Assembly: GCF_030296755.1 (NCBI RefSeq)
Contig: NZ_AP027741.1
Location: forward strand, 1,612,001-1,676,000
Reading direction: 5' to 3'
Origin: Methylophaga marina
GTDB lineage: Bacteria > Pseudomonadota > Gammaproteobacteria > Nitrosococcales > Methylophagaceae
Length of the DNA stretch: 64,000 nt
Position 1 is the stretch's first letter. Every line of letters begins with the position of its first letter. Below the pieces are notes generated by a model, which searched no databases, was not told the DNA's origin, and saw nothing but the letters and a program-made list of their open reading frames with translations. The position numbers and the translations under genes were made by a program. This document shows positions 37,124 through 47,134 of the stretch, piece after piece.

Positions 37124-38404
37124 GCCCCTCTTTTAAACTGACAGCATGTCGTTGGGCAAAAAAGTGCCATGATTTCTGCTGCTGTTGGTAACGTGAGTCA
37201 TCCGTATTGATAGGGTATAACACTAAGCTGACAGAAGAATTATGTTGCTGTAACAACTCAATACTATCGGCCAGTTCACCTGTTGGTGTCTGCATCGGAT
37301 CAATCATGATCCAGACAGGCTTATCAAAATGACTGGCATCAGACATCAGCCACTTTTCATCTTTTAACCAGTCATCTGTGCCCAGATTTTTTGCTATGGG
37401 AAAAGACAAATCAGCCTGCTGCCAGCTAAGCAAGACAGTATTGGATGAGGGTAATTGCACTGACGTATTTTCGCTAGTCAGGTTCTCAGACTGAATAGGA
37501 TTGCGACTCATCTGATGTTGTTGAGCAACAATAAATTGTTCTACATCACTACTATGTTGGATGTTGTGACGTAATTGCTGGATAAATTGATGACGGAGTA
37601 ACAGTGCTAAGAGCAGACGAGGCAAAACTCCGTAAACCACAATAGACATCACCAAGGTCACCCACCAGTTATTGTTGGCCGTGACAGCTATATTAGCTGT
37701 CTGAACACTAAACCGTGTCTGCTGGATTAATTCAGCCATTGGTGCCTCAAATAACCACTGCCAGGGCCAACTGATCATATTCATCAGCTGAGTCATGGTG
37801 GCATTATCAGTGATGAAAGTGGATGACCAGCCAAATTGATAATCCTGAAATGTCGCCAATAGAAAAAAGACAGTAGCGCTGAGGCAGAAAACAAAATAGC
37901 CGCTGATTGTACTTGCCAAAAAAGCCAGGGTAATAACAGATTTTTATACGGAATAAAGGGTTGCAACTGCAGTTTATTGATGAGCCAATGCATCACGGGG
38001 TGATGATGTAAATGTTGTTTAGACGGTGATAAAAAAGACAAATAAAAGCTGCTCAGGCTGAGCAGCAGTGGTAAAAATGCAAACAGAGCGAGCGGAACCC
38101 AGATATTTATGAATGTGTGTTCTCGTACATTTAATACGCCTACCATGGCTGTAAATCCAATAATCATCGCGATAACGCTGAAAAGTCGTAAAATTCCTGT
38201 AGCGGGAGTTGTCAGAGAGGCCTGTTGCTGCCAGGCATGGAGATAATCAGTAGCTGATTGCGCCGTTGTATTTTTAGAGGATGTTAATTGGATATTCTGT
38301 TGCGAGACAAATAAACGAAAATCCAGCCAGCGGAATAAGGCCCGTGTGGCACCGTCTTTAAAGAAAAAATGCTCGATAGCGTGAGTTGCATGTTTAGAGG
38401 CCAT
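37110..38404 (-). pseudogene. DUF2868 membrane protein, frameshifted
   Basis: The N-terminal frame (start 38404) has FRWLDFRLFVSQQN, then membrane segments FSVIAMIIGFTAMVGVLN and WVPLALFAFLPLLLSLSSFYLSFL. The next frame continues from STISGYFVFCLSATVFFLLA to FGWSSTFI, a family hallmark, and a C-terminal domain ending EGHDNG. One base added to the run at 37918-37923 (A6 on the plus strand) joins them into a 431-residue protein. It is a partner of the DUF3482 GTPase downstream, probably an inner-membrane complex (inference from conserved pairing). Confidence 0.78.
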
Positions 38405-38560
38405 AAGAGCTAGTATACAAAATACCCTTAACTCAAGCTGAAATGAATTGCTAACGATAATGCAAATACTGCTTCCAAGCTTATCTAGACTGTAATACGT
38501 TAATAGCGACAGGTTTCAAGCAAGTATTATTCGGCTATCGACAGGCTGTAAGCCCTATTT

Positions 38561-39226
38561 TTAGTCGTTGGTCATACTGCGAAAACAGTGACCTAAGCTG
38601 GTTGAACAGGCCTCAAGCACAGCGCGGCCGATAAGCTCACCCAGCGTAGTGTGTTTGCCACAATAATGGTGCTGAGGTTCTGCATCAGGGCAAAATACAG
38701 CATGACTATCGGTGCCTGTACCACTGGCAGGGAGACCGGAAACCGGGCTGATAATATCCGTATCGCGAATGGCCGTGACTTTACTCTCAGTCAGTAATAT
38801 CAAGGCTTCTGCCAGTGCTGAATCGGACAGTGCTTGATTAATGTGTAAGCAGATATTGATGGTACCTGGCTCAGTCTTATCATCGGCTTTATCACCCACT
38901 CGTCTGACGTTACTGAGCCCACTCGTTACCCAGCATTCAACCGTTAAGTCACCGCGTTTCTCAATATGCTGCCCTAACGACTTCATGGAAGCCGCTGTCA
39001 TCATGCCGACAGTGGGAGAGGGTAGAGCGAGTTCTTCTGCTTTATTTAATAGCGTTTGCTCTGGCGCCAGACAGGGGAGTGGAGAGTGTTTCTCCACACG
39101 CATATTAAGTAAAGCATTGGCCTTTTGCAGTCCTCCGTGTAACACCGCAGAACTGAGAACTTTGCAGGGTGTCGTGGGTAATAGAATCAGGTAGTCTGGA
39201 TGCAGAACCTGTCGGACTGAGGACAT
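38561..39226 (-). CDS. cbiZ: adenosylcobinamide amidohydrolase CbiZ
   Basis: 221 residues with the CbiZ pattern: TVGMMTAASMKSLGQH, CWVTSGLSNVRRVGDKAD, GTINICLHINQALSDSALAEAL, GLPASGTGTDSHAVFCPD and YCGKHTTLGELIGRAV. The enzyme removes the aminopropanol tail of adenosylcobinamide, letting the cell remodel salvaged corrinoids into its own B12. This is relevant to the B12-dependent EutBC encoded 17 kb away. No other cobalamin genes adjoin it. It lies 4 bases downstream of the VC0807-like gene on the same strand. Confidence 0.88.
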   Translation of the reverse strand: MSSVRQVLHPDYLILLPTTPCKVLSSAVLHGGLQKANALLNMRVEKHSPLPCLAPEQTLLNKAEELALPSPTVGMMTAASMKSLGQHIEKRGDLTVECWVTSGLSNVRRVGDKADDKTEPGTINICLHINQALSDSALAEALILLTESKVTAIRDTDIISPVSGLPASGTGTDSHAVFCPDAEPQHHYCGKHTTLGELIGRAVLEACSTSLGHCFRSMTND

Positions 39227-39230
39227 ACGG

Positions 39231-39941
39231 TTATTTATTGGCGATTTTGGGTGATATCACCTCTTCCAGTTTCAAGCCAGTAAGATCATGAATCGTGCGC
39301 CATAAATAATAAAAAATACCAATCATCATCAGCATAGAGGGAATCGCGATCACTGGATAACTGTATAAAGTCAGTAAACCGAGTTGTTCATTAAACTCTT
39401 CACTGCCAGTTGGGCTGGTGACCAGCCATTTCACCAGCAGGAAATTCATGATGGCTGAAAATAAAAAGGTACCAGCTAATAAATAGGTGGCATTGAGTAA
39501 GCGTTTTTCAAACAAGGCTGTGCTGTTGTGCTCTTCAAGACGATCTTTAATCTTGTCTACGTCCATCATCTCACGGTTGTACAACAGCGCTCTGATAAGT
39601 GGGTAACGGGTGAATGTTGAGCCAAGCACGGCAAGACCGATAATCGCAGGAATGGCTGCTTCTTTGATCGCTAACCATTTCGTATCGAGCTCAAATAAAC
39701 CGATGCCACCAGTGAGTAAGACACTCACTAAACCGAGTAAGGCAATAAAGTTGAATTTACGGTATTTAATCAGCTCAAAAATACCCCAGCCAAGTGGAAA
39801 AGACAGCGCCGCGACTAATGCACCACTGGCACCTAAGTCTTCTGGACCACTCATCTTCATTAAAATAATGGATGGCAATACGATACTGACCATCAGGTCT
39901 ACGAACGGACGTGGCTTATGCGTGGGGGTACTATTCATCAT
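39231..39941 (-). CDS. VC0807-like six-helix membrane protein
   Basis: 236 residues with about six membrane segments (VDLMVSIVLPSIILMKM, ALVAALSFPLGWGIFELI, FIALLGLVSVLLTGGIGLF, AAIPAIIGLAVLGSTF, ATYLLAGTFLFSAIMNFLLV, VIAIPSMLMMIGIFYYLW). This topology and the FFDL-free core match the uncharacterised VC0807 family. Substrate or role unknown. It is upstream of cbiZ with a 4-base gap, so the pair may be an operon; whether it moves corrinoids is speculation. Confidence 0.7.
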   Translation of the reverse strand: MMNSTPTHKPRPFVDLMVSIVLPSIILMKMSGPEDLGASGALVAALSFPLGWGIFELIKYRKFNFIALLGLVSVLLTGGIGLFELDTKWLAIKEAAIPAIIGLAVLGSTFTRYPLIRALLYNREMMDVDKIKDRLEEHNSTALFEKRLLNATYLLAGTFLFSAIMNFLLVKWLVTSPTGSEEFNEQLGLLTLYSYPVIAIPSMLMMIGIFYYLWRTIHDLTGLKLEEVISPKIANK

Positions 39942-40042
39942 TGTGTTTTTGTTTGGCTCTATATAAATGAGTCAGTGATTATATAGGATGTAGATGATTG
40001 ATGGGATTACCTTTTTGTTTTGTTATCAAAGTCAGCATAAGG

Positions 40043-40528
40043 TTATGACTGATCGTCCTGACTATCCAAATATAACCAGACCATACGATCGACAAACCAG
40101 GCTTTGAACACCATCATCCAGATATTGCTGGCCAGCAGTAGCCAAATATTTAAACTGTAAAAGCCATAAATCAGAAAGGGTAAGCCGATGACAGACAGCG
40201 TCTGTAGCACAACACAAAATCGCTGATGATGAACAGGAATGGGGACATGTTGACGATTTAGATACAACCTTTCTCCAAAGGTCGCCATGGAGGCCCAGTT
40301 ATCGGTAGAGGATGGTGGAGGGAAGAGTCGTGGGTTGAGCCAAATCCAGACAAGAGCCAAAACAACAGGTATGAACGAATAAATCCCTATCCACTCGCGT
40401 GAATAAAAAGCCAGAGAGAGTAAGGGCAAAGTTGTAAAGCGTGAATACACACTCCAGGGATTGGCATGGCGCTGCCAACTCTCCTCATCCATCGACATCA
40501 GCTTTTCAGTCCACTTGATGATATCCAT
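40043..40528 (-). CDS. DUF6653 membrane protein
   Basis: 161 residues. Conserved features are MDEESWQRHANPWSVYSRF, LPLLSLAFYSREWIG, WIWLNPRLFPPPSSTDNW and FGERLYLNR. Two or three hydrophobic stretches follow (SFIPVVLALVWIW, LSVIGLPFLIYGFYSL, WLLLASNIWMMVF). This is the DUF6653 pattern; function unknown. Solitary gene, no signal peptide. Confidence 0.8.
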   Translation of the reverse strand: MDIIKWTEKLMSMDEESWQRHANPWSVYSRFTTLPLLSLAFYSREWIGIYSFIPVVLALVWIWLNPRLFPPPSSTDNWASMATFGERLYLNRQHVPIPVHHQRFCVVLQTLSVIGLPFLIYGFYSLNIWLLLASNIWMMVFKAWFVDRMVWLYLDSQDDQS

Positions 40529-40568
40529 TTCAATGCCTTATTTTTATAGCCAGTACTAGAGCTTAATC

Positions 40569-41005
40569 TCAGTTTAAATTTTCAGTTTGTTCGCTGCAAA
40601 GACTGGGTAATACTGCCATAGCCATATCAATCTGGTATGTATCTTTGTGGTGTTCTTTTAGAAAAAGTTGTTGAACACGATAGGCTTCACGTTCAATTTC
40701 TATGCGTGTTTTACAATCAAGCTCTTCGCTGTTTATTTTGCCGTTTTTATGCTGCAGAAAATGCACCATTTCATGCACTATGAAACTACGGGCTCCATCA
40801 TCAGTTTTGATGTCCATACGGTTATCAAAAAAATCGTTTCCGTGTTTTTGTCGTAATAGGCCACTGCGGTACAGTAACTGGATTTACACAATGTAGTGGC
40901 GAGTGTTTGATGACTGACTGCTTTTATATCAGGCAGATAATTCGGGTCTTCGTAGCCTGTTAAGGTAAGTGCCCAGACAAATAAACTTTGAATTAAAAAA
41001 TCCAC
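40569..41005 (-). pseudogene. secreted metalloprotease-like protein (HExxH), frameshifted
   Basis: Start GTG 41005 (AGGGAGG 7 bases upstream) gives a signal-like N-terminus FLIQSLFVWALTLTG. TLCKSSYCTAVAYYDKNTETIF follows, then the frame breaks at the A7/T7 run 40827-40833. The second frame holds FIVHEMVHFLQHKNGKI, an HEMVH zinc-metalloprotease motif, and ends at 40569. One added base restores 145 residues with FFDNRMDIKTDDGARS at the join. It is small for a protease and lacks a recognised family. It lies 16 bases after the lipoprotein gene, probably as one operon. Confidence 0.65.
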
Positions 41006-41021
41006 ATCACATCCTCCCTGA

Positions 41022-41558
41022 CTAGATAAGCTCAAACAACTGTTTCATGGCCTGGTCATGATTCATGTCTTGTTGTCGAAGATTGCTGTAGTTTGCAGTG
41101 AGTTCGCCAAATACATACTTACCATTCACACTAGGTAAATAGTGAGAAAAATCAATCAGCAATCTATCTTGGTCGGCATCAATGCCTTTGTCTTGTAACT
41201 GTCGTGTGACTTGTACTAATCGATTGCTGACAACGCGTTTATCCTCATGAACATGTGCCAGGACCTCATCAAGTAATTTCTGGTAATACATCACATCACG
41301 TTCAGGATCATGATTGGGTTTTTGCCGATATAAAGATATTAACCAGACTTCAGGTGGCGTGGGATCGGCAACTGACAGCATTTCTTTGGGTTTCTCCTCT
41401 GGTATCCCGGCCCGCAAATGATCTGGCACAGGTGTTACCGCTGTGAACTCGGCTTCATCTTGACCAAAATCGATTTGCGAGAACTCATCGTCACCACAAC
41501 TCGCCAATGTCAGGACTGAGACGCAAGCCATGATGTAATTCATGCATTGTTTTTTCAT
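41022..41558 (-). CDS. hypothetical lipoprotein
   Basis: 178 residues. The signal peptide ends in a lipobox, TLASC, with the lipidated Cys at residue 21; residues +2 and +3 are Gly-Asp. The mature part is acidic and helical (QKLLDEVLAHVHEDKRVVS, NRLVQVTRQLQDKGID). Family not recognised. It is followed at 16 bases by the HExxH protein gene, so the two secreted products may work together. Confidence 0.65.
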   Translation of the reverse strand: MKKQCMNYIMACVSVLTLASCGDDEFSQIDFGQDEAEFTAVTPVPDHLRAGIPEEKPKEMLSVADPTPPEVWLISLYRQKPNHDPERDVMYYQKLLDEVLAHVHEDKRVVSNRLVQVTRQLQDKGIDADQDRLLIDFSHYLPSVNGKYVFGELTANYSNLRQQDMNHDQAMKQLFELI

Positions 41559-41990
41559 AGTAGACCCTCCCTTGTTCAGGTTTGGCCGTTATCTGTGAAA
41601 TTTTTGTAGATAAAAAATGCTGCTGTTAATGCCAACGCTGAAATGCACTTTAATCACGTCACATTGTGCGGCTAGCTCTTTATTGAGAGGACTATTTCAT
41701 GACGTAATTAATGTCATACTCATGGGAGTTGTTGGGGGGTAGAACGGCTTTGTTGCGCTTTATTGGGTCAACCAGGCTTGGAGTGTAGGAATGTCTGCAG
41801 TTGGATAGCTAGGAGCTCACAAAGCATCAAACGGAGCCATCTTTAGCCTCACGCCGTTGGCCATCCGTTTGATGTGTTAGGACTTTATTGAGCACAGCCT
41901 GTATTCATACTGCTGATAGCGTTGCTGTTAATACGTACATCTATAAAAATCGCTTTAATGCCTACTAATAAAGAAATGTTTGAACATTTA
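41559..41990. other. intergenic region, 432 bases, with IS-end remnant and inverted repeat
   Basis: No intact gene. GGCTTTGTTGCGC (41746-41758) resembles the terminal repeat of IS5/IS903-group elements. On the minus strand, just inside it, 41810-41760 reads SYPTADIPTLQAWLTQ and a stop, like the tail of a transposase. A perfect inverted repeat, CATCAAACGGA (41825-41835) and TCCGTTTGATG (41864-41874), lies beside it. I see no DnaA-box cluster. Confidence 0.35.
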
Positions 41991-43094
41991 CTACAAGCGC
42001 ATTGGCATAACGACATATTGACGCTCAAATTTTTCATCAGCAGGTGTAACTAGGGCACTGCTGGTCTCGTCAGTGAAAAGCAGTTTCACTTGGTTATCCG
42101 GAATCGCGTTCAGTAAGTCCAGCAGATAGGCATTATTAAAGGCGATTTCTAATGGGGCACCTTTGTAATCGACGCTGATTTCTTCTTCTGCGGATTCTTG
42201 TTCCTGGTTAGTGACTGTGGCTTTTAATTGATCTGTCTCTAAATTGATACGCACGCTGCGATGTTTATCATTAGACAAAATAGCTGCGCGAGATAAGGCT
42301 TGTTTCAATTCATCACGATCAGCCAGGACTTCTTTATCGCCACCTAAAGGCAAAACGCGTTCGTAGTTCGGGAACTGGCCATCAATGAGTTTAGATGTGA
42401 AGTGAATATCCGGTAATTCCACTTTGATTTGCTGATTACTGAAGGCAACTTTAACCGTATCATCACTGTCATTAAGCAAGCGGCCAAGTTCAATAATCGC
42501 TTTACGTGGCACAATCACGCTGTTTTTCTCACTGACGGGTGTGGATGTCGTCAGGCTGCCCAGCGCCAGACGGTGACCATCGGTCGCAACAGCACGTAAT
42601 GTAGTGTCATCACGCTCCAGCAGTAATCCATTCAAGTAATAACGAACATCCTGACTGGCCATGGCAAAGCTGGTTTCGTCGAGTAAGGATTTCAGTGCCG
42701 ATTGTGGCAGTGAAATTTCGTCCATGTAATTGGCGCCTTCACTATCCGGAAAGTCATCACTGGACAATGTGGCTAATGAAAAGCGGCTTTTCCCTGCTTT
42801 CACCACTGCTTTACCTTCGCTGGCATTAACACTGATGGTGGCGTTACCAGGTAGGGCTCTGACAATGTCCAGCAGTTTACGGGCTGAGACGGTGGTTTTG
42901 CCTTCTTCTTCAACGGCGACCGGCAGAGTAGCAATCATTTCCAGTTCCATATCGGTGCTGGTCATGGATAGCTGGTCACCTTGAACACGTAATAAGACGT
43001 TAGACAGGATCGGAAGCGTAGCGCGTCGTTCAACAATACTGCACACCAGTTGCAGCGGTCGCACTAAAGTATCTTGGCTGACAGTAAATTGCAT
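41991..43094 (-). CDS. dnaN: DNA polymerase III beta sliding clamp
   Basis: 367 residues in three clamp domains. QFTVSQDTLVRPLQLVCSIVERRATLPILSNVLL is the N-terminal signature (split here between domains), DFPDSEG and LNGLLLERDDTTLRAVATDGHRLAL follow, and the C-terminal YVVMPMRL ends normally. The ring-shaped dimer tethers polymerase III to DNA. It lies 15 bases downstream of dnaA. The usual recF and gyrB do not follow; instead there is an intergenic region with an IS-like scar. Confidence 0.98.
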   Translation of the reverse strand: MQFTVSQDTLVRPLQLVCSIVERRATLPILSNVLLRVQGDQLSMTSTDMELEMIATLPVAVEEEGKTTVSARKLLDIVRALPGNATISVNASEGKAVVKAGKSRFSLATLSSDDFPDSEGANYMDEISLPQSALKSLLDETSFAMASQDVRYYLNGLLLERDDTTLRAVATDGHRLALGSLTTSTPVSEKNSVIVPRKAIIELGRLLNDSDDTVKVAFSNQQIKVELPDIHFTSKLIDGQFPNYERVLPLGGDKEVLADRDELKQALSRAAILSNDKHRSVRINLETDQLKATVTNQEQESAEEEISVDYKGAPLEIAFNNAYLLDLLNAIPDNQVKLLFTDETSSALVTPADEKFERQYVVMPMRL

Positions 43095-43109
43095 GATGAT
43101 TCTCTCGGG

Positions 43110-44477
43110 TTAACTCGACAGTGTTCGTAAAAGGTTACGGTAGTCTTCAGCCACACGGGGATCCGACTCTTTCAGTTCAGCAACTTTCCGGCATGCATGC
43201 AGGACAGTCGTATGGTCACGTCCACCAAATGATTCACCAATTTCTGGCAGGCTGTGACTGGTTAATTCTTTGGCTAAAGCCATGGCAATTTGCCTTGGGC
43301 GAGCGATAGAACGTGTGCGTTTTTTCGCCAGCAATTCAGATACGCGGACTTTGAAATATTCGGCCACTGTTTTCTGGATACTTTCTAGTGTGACCAGCTT
43401 TTGGTGCAGGGCCAACAGATCTTTCAATGCTTCCTGTGCCATATCAATTGACATGGGCTGATTGGTGAAGCGAGAAAAAGCCAGAACGCGCTGCAATGCG
43501 CCTTCCAGATCACGCACATTCGATTTTATACGTTTAGCAATGAAAAAGGCCACGTCTTCCGGCAGTGTAATCAGGTTTTGTTGCGCTTTCTTGATCAGAA
43601 TCGCCACACGAGTTTCGAGTTCTGGCGGCTCGATAGCAACAGTTAAGCCCCAACCAAGACGTGATTGTAGACGTTCATCGAGGTTGTCGACTTCTTTCGG
43701 GAAACGGTCGCAGGTCAATATGATTTGGCGCTGGCCTTCTAACAAACTATTAAAGGTATAGAAGAACTCTTCCTGAGAGCGCTCTTTTTTTGCAAAGAAC
43801 TGAATATCATCAATCAATAATGCATCGGCACTGCGATAGTGATTTTTAAACTGATCGATAGCGTTGTTGCGTAGGGCGGTAATCATGTCTTGAACAAAGC
43901 GTTCTGATGATAGGTAAATCACCCGTGCTTTTGGATTGTTTTGTTTGATCTTATTACCCACGGCCAGCATGAGGTGAGTTTTACCCAGACCAGTGCCACC
44001 ATATAAAAAGAGAGGGTTATAACCACTTGTCCCTGGCGCTTCTGCCACATGAAGCGAGGCGGCGCGAGCAATCTGATTGGACTTACCTTCGACATAACTA
44101 TCAAAAGTAAATAGTGGATTGATTGGACTCCCAAGTGCGGGTTCGGATTTAACAATTTCCGGCTTTTCTTCTTTATCGATGTTTGTTGTTGCGGCAGCAG
44201 GTACAACGCGTTTTGGGCGTTGTGGTGCCTGATCGATGGTGCCTACCTCAATGGATACCTGTTCTATAAGGCCTTGAGTTAATTGATGAACCAGCTGATT
44301 TATCTGTGTCTCAAGTTGCTCTTGTACCCAGGCTTTAACATACGGATTAGGCGCAAGTAGGCGTAAGTTCTCTTCGGTTTCGATCGCTTGCAGCGGCCTA
44401 AGCCAAGTATTCAGCTGCTGTGCCGACAAATCACCTTCGAGATGGGACAGACATTTTTCCCAAAGGGGTGATGACAC
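43110..44477 (-). CDS. dnaA: chromosomal replication initiator DnaA
   Basis: 455 residues. Domain I is [27 protein letters not shown] linker follows to about 110. The AAA+ domain has Walker [11 protein letters not shown] and Walker [10 protein letters not shown]. The C-terminal DNA-binding helix-turn-helix carries the signature [15 protein letters not shown]. It initiates replication at DnaA boxes. Divergent from rpmH across 270 bases, the standard gammaproteobacterial order. Confidence 0.98.
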   Translation of the reverse strand: MSSPLWEKCLSHLEGDLSAQQLNTWLRPLQAIETEENLRLLAPNPYVKAWVQEQLETQINQLVHQLTQGLIEQVSIEVGTIDQAPQRPKRVVPAAATTNIDKEEKPEIVKSEPALGSPINPLFTFDSYVEGKSNQIARAASLHVAEAPGTSGYNPLFLYGGTGLGKTHLMLAVGNKIKQNNPKARVIYLSSERFVQDMITALRNNAIDQFKNHYRSADALLIDDIQFFAKKERSQEEFFYTFNSLLEGQRQIILTCDRFPKEVDNLDERLQSRLGWGLTVAIEPPELETRVAILIKKAQQNLITLPEDVAFFIAKRIKSNVRDLEGALQRVLAFSRFTNQPMSIDMAQEALKDLLALHQKLVTLESIQKTVAEYFKVRVSELLAKKRTRSIARPRQIAMALAKELTSHSLPEIGESFGGRDHTTVLHACRKVAELKESDPRVAEDYRNLLRTLSS

Positions 44478-44636
44478 ATTAACTCCTTGATTTATACCGG
44501 TTTAAACAAAAAAGAGGTGCGCTGGTTAGCTACGTATGAGAAATAGTATAGCTGGTAACGCAGGACGTCTAAAGTTATCCTTAAGCCAGCTTTTTGGCAA
44601 GTAAAATAACCACAGAAATAATAAAGTCACTCTGGT

Positions 44637-44666
44637 TTGACTTGTTATGCCTTAAAACTTTATAAT
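44637..44666 (+). promoter_or_regulatory. sigma-70 promoter for rpmH
   Basis: TTGACT (44637-44642) and TATAAT (44661-44666) are separated by 18 bases, a near-consensus promoter about 80 bases upstream of rpmH. It probably drives rpmH-rnpA and possibly the genes beyond. Confidence 0.75.
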
Positions 44667-44747
44667 CCCGTGTCTTTTGCCTCGGCGGTTTTTGCTGCTG
44701 TTAGCACCGCAGGCAGCAAAACAATCAATATTTCTGGAGTTGGTGAA

Positions 44748-44882
44748 ATGAAAAGAACTTTTCAGCCTAGCAATCTGAAGCGCAAACGTACTCACGGTTT
44801 CCGCGCACGTATGAAAACAGTTGGTGGTCGTCGCGTTATTAACGCACGTCGTGCAAAAGGTCGCGCAAGACTGTCAGCATAA
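44748..44882 (+). CDS. rpmH: 50S ribosomal protein L34
   Basis: 44 residues, [20 protein letters not shown] at the start and a basic tail ending GRARLSA; standard L34. The ATG at 44748 is preferred over an upstream in-frame extension to 44637, because L34 always starts MKRT and the promoter lies inside that extension. First gene of the conserved rpmH-rnpA-yidD-yidC-mnmE cluster. Confidence 0.98.
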   Translation: MKRTFQPSNLKRKRTHGFRARMKTVGGRRVINARRAKGRARLSA

Positions 44883-44914
44883 TCTTCTCTGACATCCTTC
44901 AGGGAGGGCATGAC

Positions 44915-45268
44915 TTGGCAACATTTGGCCGAGCCATGAAAATGAATCGCCCGGGAGATTTTTCTCGGGTGTTCCGTCAAGGAAAACGCACTGGTGGTGG
45001 GGGCCTGACGGTTTTAACGGTTGAGAACTCAGTGGGGCATCCCCGACTGGGACTAGCGATAGCTAAAAAACACGTGAAATTAGCCAATCAACGCAACCGC
45101 TTAAAGCGGATTATTCGCGAATCTTTTCGACAGAATCAATCCGTCTTATCAAATATCGATATTGTTGTGCTGTCACGCCCCGGTGTGACAGAACGAGATA
45201 GCACTCAAATATGGGCAGCATTGGAGCGACATTGGTTAACAGTGGTGGCGCAATGGCAAAAATCCTAA
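44915..45268 (+). CDS. rnpA: ribonuclease P protein component
   Basis: 117 residues. [17 protein letters not shown] is the N-terminal region. [29 protein letters not shown] contains the RNA-binding RNR signature (quoted within two motifs: [19 protein letters not shown]). It starts at TTG 44915, with GGAGG 7 bases upstream; ATG codons further in would trim conserved sequence less convincingly. It assists the RNase P RNA in trimming tRNA 5' ends. It overlaps yidD by 16 bases. Confidence 0.95.
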   Translation: MATFGRAMKMNRPGDFSRVFRQGKRTGGGGLTVLTVENSVGHPRLGLAIAKKHVKLANQRNRLKRIIRESFRQNQSVLSNIDIVVLSRPGVTERDSTQIWAALERHWLTVVAQWQKS

Positions 45269-45489
45269 TCATCCTCGTCCGAGGTTATAGACTTTTACTG
45301 AGCCCTTTCACTGGCATGCATTGCCGTTTTCATCCAACCTGCTCACAATACATGATAGATGCAATCGAACGTCATGGTGCCATCAAAGGAACCTGGCTTG
45401 GTTTGCGTCGACTATCCCGCTGTCACCCTTGGCATGAGGGTGGACTTGATCCTGTACCTGAACTAAAAACAAAGAAACATAATGGATAA
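45253..45489 (+). CDS. yidD: membrane protein insertion efficiency factor YidD
   Basis: 78 residues from ATG 45253. [21 protein letters not shown] then [16 protein letters not shown] and [19 protein letters not shown] are the YidD hallmarks, including three conserved cysteines. It sits at the inner membrane and aids YidC. It overlaps the 3' end of rnpA and the 5' end of yidC, so the three are translationally coupled. Confidence 0.96.
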   Translation: MAKILIILVRGYRLLLSPFTGMHCRFHPTCSQYMIDAIERHGAIKGTWLGLRRLSRCHPWHEGGLDPVPELKTKKHNG

Positions 45490-47125
45490 TCTCAGAACCC
45501 TATTTATTTTTGGTCTGCTCATCGTGTCGTTATTGTTATGGCAGGCGTGGCAAACTGATTACGTCAGCCCACAGCAAACCGTGGAAAATACAACATCGAA
45601 TCAAGCAGCTGACCCAGCCGCTGTTACCAATGATGCTGAGTTACCGGATATGCCATCCGTCTCTGCAGAAGCGTTACCCGATGTGCCTGACGCTGCACAA
45701 TCAGTTGCTTCTAAACAAATGGTGAATGTGAAAACAGATGTCATGGATATCGACATCAGCACACAAGGCGGTGATATTCAAAACTTAGCTTTACTTAAAT
45801 ACGCTGTCAGTTCTGAACAGCCGGATACCCCGGTTCAATTTCTGAGTGATAAAAGTGATGCGTATTTCGTGGCTCAATCAGGTCTACGTTCTAATGACGA
45901 TGCGCCGACACATTACGCAATCTATCGATCTGAGCAACAGAGCTACCAGTTGAAAGAGGGTCAGGACGAGCTTAGCGTACCTTTCTACTGGCAAGCGGAT
46001 AATGGTTTAACAGTTATTAAAACCTATACATTTAAACGCGATAGTTATGTGGTAAACGTTGACTACAAAGTGGTCAATAACACATCAGAGGCTTTCTCAG
46101 CCTATCCTTATGCCCAATTTAACCGCAATAACGTCACTAACGGTTCCCACTTTATCTATACCTACACAGGCCCTGTATTTTCAAACACAGGTAATGAGTA
46201 CGAAAAAGTAAAATTTGATGATTTAGATGACAAGCCTTTTAACCAGAAAGCGACAGATGGCTGGGCGGCAATGATTGAGCATTATTTTGTGGCGGCGATT
46301 GTGCCTGAACAAAATACGGAAGAGAAAGGTTATTACGCTCGTTCAATCAATGGTACCAACTACACTGCTGGTGTCAGAATGCCTGCAATATCTGTTGCGT
46401 CTGGTAGTGAAGCGCAGGCCGATTATGAAATGTACCTGGGCCCTAAAAAGGCAGATCGTCTTGAAGCTGTAGCCAAGAACCTACAGTTAACGGTTGATTA
46501 CGGCATCTTTACCATTATTTCTGAACCATTATTTTGGGTCATGGAGTGGTTACATAAACTGACGGGTAATTGGGGCTGGTCAATTGTACTGCTGACAGTA
46601 TTAATTAAGTTAGTGTTCTTCAAGTTGTCAGCAGCCAGTTATCGTTCCATGGCCGCTATGCGTAAGTTGACGCCTAAGTTGGCAACACTGAAAGAACGTT
46701 ACGGCGATGATAAACAGAAATTTAATCAGGCGATGATGGATCTATATCGTACTGAGAAAATTAACCCATTGGGTGGTTGTTTGCCGATTCTAGTGCAAAT
46801 GCCAGTGTTCTTGTCTTTCTACTGGGTGTTGGTTGAAAGTATTGAGTTACGCCAAGCCGACTTTATCCTGTGGATTAATGACTTAACAGCGATGGATCCC
46901 TATTTCATCTTGCCAGTGTTGTTTGGTATTTCTATGTGGATTCAACAAAGCCTGAACCCTGCACCTCAAGATCCTGCACAAGCGATGATGATGAAGTTCT
47001 TCCCGCTGGTGTTCACGGTCTTCTTTGCGTTCTTCCCATCTGGTCTGGTGTTGTACTGGGTTGTGAATAACGTGCTGTCGATTGCACAACAGTGGTATAT
47101 CACTCGTAAGATGGACGCACTCTAA
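45482..47125 (+). CDS. yidC: membrane protein insertase YidC
   Basis: 547 residues. The N-terminal anchor is [18 protein letters not shown] large periplasmic beta domain (about 60-335) follows, then the five-helix insertase core from about 350: [38 protein letters not shown] and [20 protein letters not shown], ending near the C-terminus. It inserts and folds inner-membrane proteins with or without Sec. Length is typical of Gammaproteobacteria. Confidence 0.98.
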   Translation: MDNLRTLFIFGLLIVSLLLWQAWQTDYVSPQQTVENTTSNQAADPAAVTNDAELPDMPSVSAEALPDVPDAAQSVASKQMVNVKTDVMDIDISTQGGDIQNLALLKYAVSSEQPDTPVQFLSDKSDAYFVAQSGLRSNDDAPTHYAIYRSEQQSYQLKEGQDELSVPFYWQADNGLTVIKTYTFKRDSYVVNVDYKVVNNTSEAFSAYPYAQFNRNNVTNGSHFIYTYTGPVFSNTGNEYEKVKFDDLDDKPFNQKATDGWAAMIEHYFVAAIVPEQNTEEKGYYARSINGTNYTAGVRMPAISVASGSEAQADYEMYLGPKKADRLEAVAKNLQLTVDYGIFTIISEPLFWVMEWLHKLTGNWGWSIVLLTVLIKLVFFKLSAASYRSMAAMRKLTPKLATLKERYGDDKQKFNQAMMDLYRTEKINPLGGCLPILVQMPVFLSFYWVLVESIELRQADFILWINDLTAMDPYFILPVLFGISMWIQQSLNPAPQDPAQAMMMKFFPLVFTVFFAFFPSGLVLYWVVNNVLSIAQQWYITRKMDAL

Positions 47126-47134
47126 GCGACGCTG

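Noticed and set aside
44560-44600. DnaA box near the dnaA promoter
   Set aside because: TTATCCTTA matches only seven of nine consensus positions and stands alone.
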